Source: Gammaproteobacteria bacterium (GTDB lineage: Bacteria; Pseudomonadota; Gammaproteobacteria; SZUA-21). From it: a DNA stretch of 9,978 nt. The notes beneath the pieces were generated by a model, which was not told the origin of the DNA, made no database searches, and saw only the letters and a list, made by a program, of their open reading frames with translations. Position 1 is the first letter of the stretch. Each line of letters starts with the position of its first letter. Location: contig QIKQ01000103.1 in assembly GCA_003233075.1 (NCBI GenBank), forward strand, positions 1 through 9,978. The letters run 5' to 3'. Shown here piece by piece: positions 5,982-9,978 of this stretch. The translations under genes and the position numbers were made by a program.

Positions 5982-6536
5982 ATGATAAATAAATTAATAT
6001 TAGCAATAGTGCTCAGTATGGTGGCAAGCGCTTCTTTCGCGAAGGAATATCATTACCAAGGTAATATTAAAGGAATGTCGTGTGCTTTTTGCGTATACAA
6101 TGTCCGAAAACAAATAAGCAAACTACCTGGGGTTAATGCAGAATCTGTTAATGTAGATTTAAAAACAGGTGCTCTTGGTTTAAGCGGTAGCGCACCAGTC
6201 GATGTAAAAAAAATTACAAGCTTCGTCACTAAAGCGGGTTTCAAGCTAATTAATTTTAAGCAGGCGACAGTTTTCAAGTTAGCTAAGTACAAAAAGGATG
6301 CTTTAGTTTCACTCAAACTAAATGTTATCAATATTAAAGATTACAAGTCCTTGTTGGAAAAAGTCTCTGATTTAGCTGCACAGAACCTAGCCAAACTAGT
6401 TGTTCGCGCGCCTAAATCTATGGAAACAAGCATTCTTAAATCCATGATCGCCGGCCGCCAAAAAGTAGCCAGGGTTGAATTTGTAGAGTCAGAAAAAAAG
6501 GCAATAGAAATTAGTGTTCATCAAAAACTAAAATAG
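5982..6536 (+). CDS. Periplasmic HMA (MerP-like) protein with an extra C-terminal domain
   Basis: The 184-residue protein starts with a type I signal peptide (residues 1-20, cleavage ASFA/KE), so it is exported to the periplasm. Residues 24-92 form an HMA domain with GMSCAFC (C34, C37) and a LPGV turn, as in MerP and copper chaperones; soft metals such as Hg or Cu are likely ligands. Residues 93-184 form a second domain of apparent mixed alpha/beta pattern, without cysteine or histidine clusters, that I do not recognise. Classical MerP is about half this size. AGAGGAA stands about 6 nt before the ATG. It lies 106 nt after the barrel stop and shares its direction, so it probably depends on the promoter at 4955. 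Carrying metal to or from the outer-membrane barrel is inference. Confidence 0.85.
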   Translation: MINKLILAIVLSMVASASFAKEYHYQGNIKGMSCAFCVYNVRKQISKLPGVNAESVNVDLKTGALGLSGSAPVDVKKITSFVTKAGFKLINFKQATVFKLAKYKKDALVSLKLNVINIKDYKSLLEKVSDLAAQNLAKLVVRAPKSMETSILKSMIAGRQKVARVEFVESEKKAIEISVHQKLK

Positions 6537-6591
6537 GCACAGCGATTTTTATTTGGGGAGATAGACTATTTTGAAATACAAGGTCACTCCT

Positions 6592-6897
6592 CATACCCCA
6601 CTGCTGTCCCACAGTTGATCGCGTAAGAACAATAATCAAACTCTGCTGTAGCCCGGCTCTTCACGACTGCAGGGATGCAGGAGGTAGAGCAACGCAGGAG
6701 CAGTTGCCGAGAGCCGGGGTGGACTCAAACAGTGGCGCCATGGCGTATACAGCGGCATAAATGATGACCGCTCAGTTTTATAAGACGAGTTAGTTTTAGG
6801 CTTGAACCCAAATCCACCCCGGCTCTGAAGAGCCGGGCTACCGCAGATATATATTATCGTTCTTACGCGGTTAACTGTGGGACAGCAGTGAGGTATG
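6592..6897. mobile_element. MITE-like element with 72-bp imperfect terminal inverted repeats
   Basis: The arms at 6592-6663 and 6826-6897 are each 72 nt and match in inverted orientation at 63 of 72 positions (counted by hand), with outer ends CATACC/GGTATG. The inside holds further symmetry: GAGCCGGGGTGGA (6711-6723) pairs with 6813-6825, and the core CCCGGCTCT or its complement occurs four times. Two of these copies form a near-perfect palindrome around 6818-6837. There is no transposase frame, so the element would be non-autonomous. A possible 3-bp target duplication, CCT, flanks it (6589-6591 and 6898-6900), but that may be chance. ACAAGG (6578-6583) and CCTTGT (6898-6903) may extend the symmetry. 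Apart from this element, the gene-free interval 6537-6923 shows nothing else supportable. Confidence 0.75.
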
Positions 6898-6923
6898 CCT
6901 TGTCTAAACGAAAATTAAACAAT

Positions 6924-7091
6924 TCACTCATTTTGTTTTATTGATATTTCTGTTTTACTTTTAATATCTTTTGCCGTTTTTTCCTTTACCTGATCATAAA
7001 CATCAGGGCCACTACTCATCAGCAACCACAAGGATAGAGCAATCAAAAGTAACATAGCAATAATGATTCTATTCGTGTTTTTGTTATTCAT
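6924..7091 (-). CDS. Small single-span membrane protein, 55 aa, unknown function
   Basis: The minus-strand frame has an ATG at 7089-7091 and a TGA at 6924-6926. An AGG lies 8 nt upstream of the ATG, a modest ribosome site. The product has a short polar, positively charged N-terminus (MNKNTNR). One strong hydrophobic helix follows (about residues 8-25, IIIAMLLLIALSLWLLM), then a charged tail rich in Lys, Glu and Gln. That is the pattern of an inner-membrane anchored small protein. No family is recognised. It lies downstream of ntrC in the same direction, but 355 bp and a long hairpin separate them, so co-transcription is doubtful. Its 3' end lies only 26 nt from the MITE-like element. Confidence 0.6.
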   Translation of the reverse strand: MNNKNTNRIIIAMLLLIALSLWLLMSSGPDVYDQVKEKTAKDIKSKTEISIKQNE

Positions 7092-7446
7092 GCTTCTAAC
7101 CTAAGTGTTACTTCATTCTATAGTCCTACTGAGCCGAATTTCTATTGCTCACTGTCCATAGCATAGGTTGGAATGATATTGTTTAAAGGCGGAATAACTA
7201 TTAAAAATAATTAATTATTACCTTGTACTATAAAAACAAATAGCATAGCGACTGTCAACAAACTAAGTACATACTGAGCTCACAAACATCGATCGCTTCA
7301 CAATTCGCAATAGCTGGGTGCCAGGGCTAGCCTTTCTATTCAATAGAAAAAATAATAAAAATTAAGATATGAAACCGAATAGAAAGCTAGCCCTGGCACC
7401 CTAAAAGTTTGACCATGAAAATAGGTGACACCTTGTCCGAAGTCAG
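7092..7446. other. Gene-free interval between ntrC and the 55-aa gene
   Basis: No coding region is supported here. The stretch is AT-rich (7190-7260 in particular) and contains the long imperfect hairpin at 7316-7401. A small dyad AGGTG-A-CACCT (7423-7433) lies 13 nt from the ntrC stop. No intrinsic terminator with a T-run on the ntrC transcript strand is visible. Confidence 0.6.
7316..7401. repeat. Long imperfect inverted repeat (REP/MITE-like hairpin)
   Basis: GGGTGCCAGGGCTAGC plus CTTTCTATTC (7316-7341) is the reverse complement of 7377-7401, except for one extra C at 7331/7332. This is a 25-bp stem around a 35-nt A-rich loop. Inside the left arm TTTCTATT-C-AATAGAAA (7333-7349) offers an alternative hairpin. 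The GC-rich foot with AT-rich middle resembles small palindromic elements moved in trans by IS200/RAYT-type transposases, but no transposase is present. It could also protect the 3' end of the ntrBC transcript. Confidence 0.7.
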
Positions 7447-8847
7447 TCATTCCATTTTTAGATCTTTAATTTTACGCGCAAGTGTGTTTCGACCCCAGCC
7501 CAATAATTTGGCTGCATCTTGTCTGCGACCACCTGATTGTTTCATTGCACACTCGATTAAAACTTTCTCAAATTCCGGCACAGCAAATTCAAGAATTGCT
7601 TTGTCACCTGACGATAAAGAATTTTCAGCCCAGTTACGCAAAGCAGCTTGCCAATCTAGAGAGTCATTACTACTACTGACACTATCGTTTAGTAATTCAG
7701 GTGGCAATTCTTCCATGTGTATATCACTGCCCGAGGCCATTACAGTCATCCAACGACATGCATTCTCTAGTTGGCGAACATTGCCAGGCCATTCTAAACT
7801 TTTCAAAAAGTTGTAGACCTCTTTACTTGGCGCCTTTTTTTCTATGTCTAACTCAATAGCCGCTCGCTTTAAAAAGAATTTAGTGAGCGCTGTAATATCA
7901 CTTGAGCGCTCCCTTAAAGCAGGAACGTGAACCCGGATTACATTAAGACGATGATACAAATCTTCTCTAAATTTTCCTTGTGCAACTAATTCGTTCAAGT
8001 TTTGATGTGTCGCCGCAATAATACGTACATCCACTTTTACAGATTGATGGCCACCGACTCGAAAGAATTCACCGTTAGACAGCACGCGCAGTAAACGCGA
8101 TTGCAGATCAGAGTGCATATCACCTATTTCATCAAGAAATAAAGTGCCATTATTCGCTAACTCAAAATGACCCTTTCGAGAACTCGTCGCACCAGTAAAG
8201 GCGCCTTTTTCATGGCCGAAAAGCTCAGACTCTAACAATTCCTTAGGAATAGCCGCCATATTTAGCGCAATAAATGACTGCCCTGCGCGTGGACTGTGCT
8301 TATGCAAAGCGCTCGCAACCAACTCCTTGCCCGTGCCGGATTCGCCAGTAATAAGAACAGTAATATTTGATCGCGATAATCGACCAATGGCTCGGTAAAC
8401 TTCCTGCATAGCAGGCGCCTCACCAATGATTTCAGATATCTTTTCTTTTACTTCTGTCTTCGATTTTTCTTTCTGAGGCTTCGTTGTTTTTAAGGCTCTT
8501 TTAGCTAAAGAGACGGCCTCATTAATGTCAAACGGTTTGGGTAAATATTCAAAAGCACCACCCTGATAAGCCGATAAGGCACTTTCCAAATCCGAGTGTG
8601 CGGTCATAATAATAACCGGCAATTCAGGATGTTCTTTATTTATTTTATCCAGCAAAGCAATGCCATCTATTCCTGGCATGCGTATGTCACTCATAATAAT
8701 AGAAGGGGTATTGCTGTCTAACTTTTTTAGAATTCGATTACCGTCTTCGAAACACTGTGTTTTAATACCTTCTTTAGTAAAAGCTTTTTCTAAAACCCAG
8801 CGTATCGATCGATCGTCATCTATAATCCAAATTTCATCACTTTGCAT
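7447..8847 (-). CDS. ntrC: Nitrogen regulation response regulator NtrC (sigma54 activator)
   Basis: NtrC, phosphorylated by NtrB, activates sigma54 promoters of nitrogen-assimilation genes. The 466 residues match the family. The receiver domain (about 5-120) has the acidic pair D11/D12, phospho-acceptor D54 (the same number as in E. coli), T82 and K104 in YLPKPFD. The AAA+ domain (about 140-375) has Walker A GESGTGKE (168-175), the sigma54-contacting GAFTGA loop (215-220) and Walker B GTLFLDEIGD (234-243). An arginine-finger region lies near 293-301. The C-terminal Fis-type helix-turn-helix is at 441-463 (RRQDAAKLLGWGRNTLARKI). The ATG has GGAG 7 nt upstream and overlaps the end of ntrB by 11 nt, so translation is probably coupled. 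Intact; no oddities seen. Confidence 0.97.
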   Translation of the reverse strand: MQSDEIWIIDDDRSIRWVLEKAFTKEGIKTQCFEDGNRILKKLDSNTPSIIMSDIRMPGIDGIALLDKINKEHPELPVIIMTAHSDLESALSAYQGGAFEYLPKPFDINEAVSLAKRALKTTKPQKEKSKTEVKEKISEIIGEAPAMQEVYRAIGRLSRSNITVLITGESGTGKELVASALHKHSPRAGQSFIALNMAAIPKELLESELFGHEKGAFTGATSSRKGHFELANNGTLFLDEIGDMHSDLQSRLLRVLSNGEFFRVGGHQSVKVDVRIIAATHQNLNELVAQGKFREDLYHRLNVIRVHVPALRERSSDITALTKFFLKRAAIELDIEKKAPSKEVYNFLKSLEWPGNVRQLENACRWMTVMASGSDIHMEELPPELLNDSVSSSNDSLDWQAALRNWAENSLSSGDKAILEFAVPEFEKVLIECAMKQSGGRRQDAAKLLGWGRNTLARKIKDLKME

Positions 8848-9931
8848 TTATTTGCTCCAGTGGCAAGAGGACCTGAAATACTGTATTTCCAGGCTGACTT
8901 TGACACTCGATCACTCCTCCATGACGATTAACAATAGATTGCGCTATTGATAAGCCTAAACCCGTTCCATCGGCTCTCCCTGTTATCATTGGGAAAAATA
9001 ATTTATCCGCAATTTCTAGCGGTATCCCTGGACCATTGTCAATGATTTCAATAACAATCACTAACTTGTGCCTATTATTTCCAATAGTAAACTGACGTTG
9101 TGTTCGAGATCGTATTAATATTTTGCCGGCGCCATTTAAGGCTTCTATTGCGTTTTTCGCTAAATTTAATACCGCTTGAATTAATTGCTCTGCATCCGCT
9201 ATGAAATCTGGGATGCTCGGGTCATAATCACGTTTAATTTCAATTTGTGTTACTTCAGCTTCAATGCTGATAAGCGCATAAACACGCTCCAGAACTTCAT
9301 GAATATTTATTGATTCCTTAGGTCGTATTCGGCTTGGCCCCAACATCCTATCAACTAAATTATTTAAACGATCTGCTTCTTCAATAATAACATTAGTATA
9401 TTCGCGTAAATTATCGCTATCTAATTCTTCGCCAAGCAACTGAGCTGCACCACGAATACCACCCAGTGGATTTTTAATTTCATGTGATAAACCTCGAAGC
9501 AATTTTTTTGATACATTTTGTTGAACTATCAAGTTCTCCTCACGTGTAATTCTTAATTGACGGTCTATCTGCAAAAACTCAAGCAATAATCCGTCTGCGA
9601 CATTAGCGTCATGCACCGTACTTACCGTGCAATCCACCGTGATCAATTTTGAGTGGCTAACTCTCATTGCAAATTCTCGCTCAGAAAATTGATGTTCATT
9701 TGTTAAAGACGCTTCAATTCTCTGGACTAGTGACTCTGGCAAATTAATCATTGCCTCCACTTTTTTTCCTATCGCTTTACGCCGTCCAATTTCAAATAAC
9801 ATTTCAGCCGCAGGATTAATGTAATTAATTTCCATCTTTCTATTGAGGAAAACCACTGCAGTGTTTATATGCTCCAGAACACGACGATAGGTCCGATCTG
9901 GAAACGTTGACTCACGATCCATAAGTAACAT
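8837..9931 (-). CDS. ntrB: Nitrogen regulation sensor histidine kinase/phosphatase NtrB
   Basis: NtrB is the cytoplasmic kinase that phosphorylates or dephosphorylates NtrC according to the PII signal. The 364 residues hold an N-terminal PAS domain (about 14-125, with VVFLNRKMEINYINPAAEML). The H-box GLSHEIKNPLGGIRGAAQLL follows, with H150 as the phosphorylated residue. Next come the N-box (NLAKNAIEA, 256-264), the G1 box DNGPGIP (298-304) and the G2 box GTGLGLS (322-328). There are no membrane helices, as expected for NtrB. The start at 9931 has GGAA 8 nt upstream; an in-frame ATG at 9922 is an alternative. In many gammaproteobacteria ntrBC follows glnA, which would lie beyond the right edge of the window. 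The 47 bases upstream are AT-rich and show no supportable promoter. Confidence 0.96.
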   Translation of the reverse strand: MLLMDRESTFPDRTYRRVLEHINTAVVFLNRKMEINYINPAAEMLFEIGRRKAIGKKVEAMINLPESLVQRIEASLTNEHQFSEREFAMRVSHSKLITVDCTVSTVHDANVADGLLLEFLQIDRQLRITREENLIVQQNVSKKLLRGLSHEIKNPLGGIRGAAQLLGEELDSDNLREYTNVIIEEADRLNNLVDRMLGPSRIRPKESINIHEVLERVYALISIEAEVTQIEIKRDYDPSIPDFIADAEQLIQAVLNLAKNAIEALNGAGKILIRSRTQRQFTIGNNRHKLVIVIEIIDNGPGIPLEIADKLFFPMITGRADGTGLGLSIAQSIVNRHGGVIECQSQPGNTVFQVLLPLEQINAK

Positions 9932-9978
9932 ATAGCAAATTCCAAACCAAATAATGATTCATTAATAGATTAATATTC

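Noticed and set aside
6592..6897. CRISPR array or complete insertion sequence
   Set aside because: Repeats are inverted, not direct with spacers, and no transposase frame is present.

Overview
The window looks like the chromosome of an AT-rich, probably marine, gammaproteobacterium. The evidence is a proteobacterial ntrB-ntrC pair, a MerR/MerT/MerP/MerB/MerA set of Gram-negative type, periplasmic and outer-membrane signal peptides, and small interspersed repeats of the kind seen in gammaproteobacteria. The species cannot be named from this sequence.

Layout. (1) Positions 1-473 hold the C-terminal half of a tyrosine recombinase, cut by the window edge. A gene-poor stretch follows, then an unassigned small protein (792-1064, +). 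These look like accessory, island-type DNA. (2) Positions 1259-4873 (all on the minus strand, so read from right to left) hold a broad-spectrum mercury resistance cluster in the order merR, merT, merP, merB, merA. PmerT, with the 19-bp spacer and dyad typical of MerR promoters, lies between merR and merT. A second mer-like dyad lies just upstream of merR. MerB cleaves the carbon-mercury bond, MerP and MerT bring Hg(II) to the cytoplasm, and MerA reduces it to volatile Hg(0). (3) Positions 4955-6536 (+) hold a divergent two-gene unit. It encodes a putative outer-membrane beta-barrel and a periplasmic protein with an HMA metal-binding domain. Its promoter has MerR-family architecture, but the operator differs from the mer operators. 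The barrel gene appears to have lost one base near its 3' end, which removes the last beta-strand.

(4) Positions 6537-7446 are repeat-rich. They contain a 306-bp MITE-like element with 72-bp imperfect inverted arms (6592-6897), a 55-aa single-span membrane protein on the minus strand (6924-7091), and a long hairpin (7316-7401). (5) Positions 7447-9931 (minus strand) hold ntrC and ntrB, overlapping by 11 nt. They form the nitrogen two-component system and are probably core chromosome.

The best candidates for undescribed biology are the outer-membrane barrel plus HMA protein pair with its non-mer MerR-type promoter, and a MerP that is a predicted inner-membrane lipoprotein instead of a soluble periplasmic protein. 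All functional statements come from reading motifs; no database search was possible.
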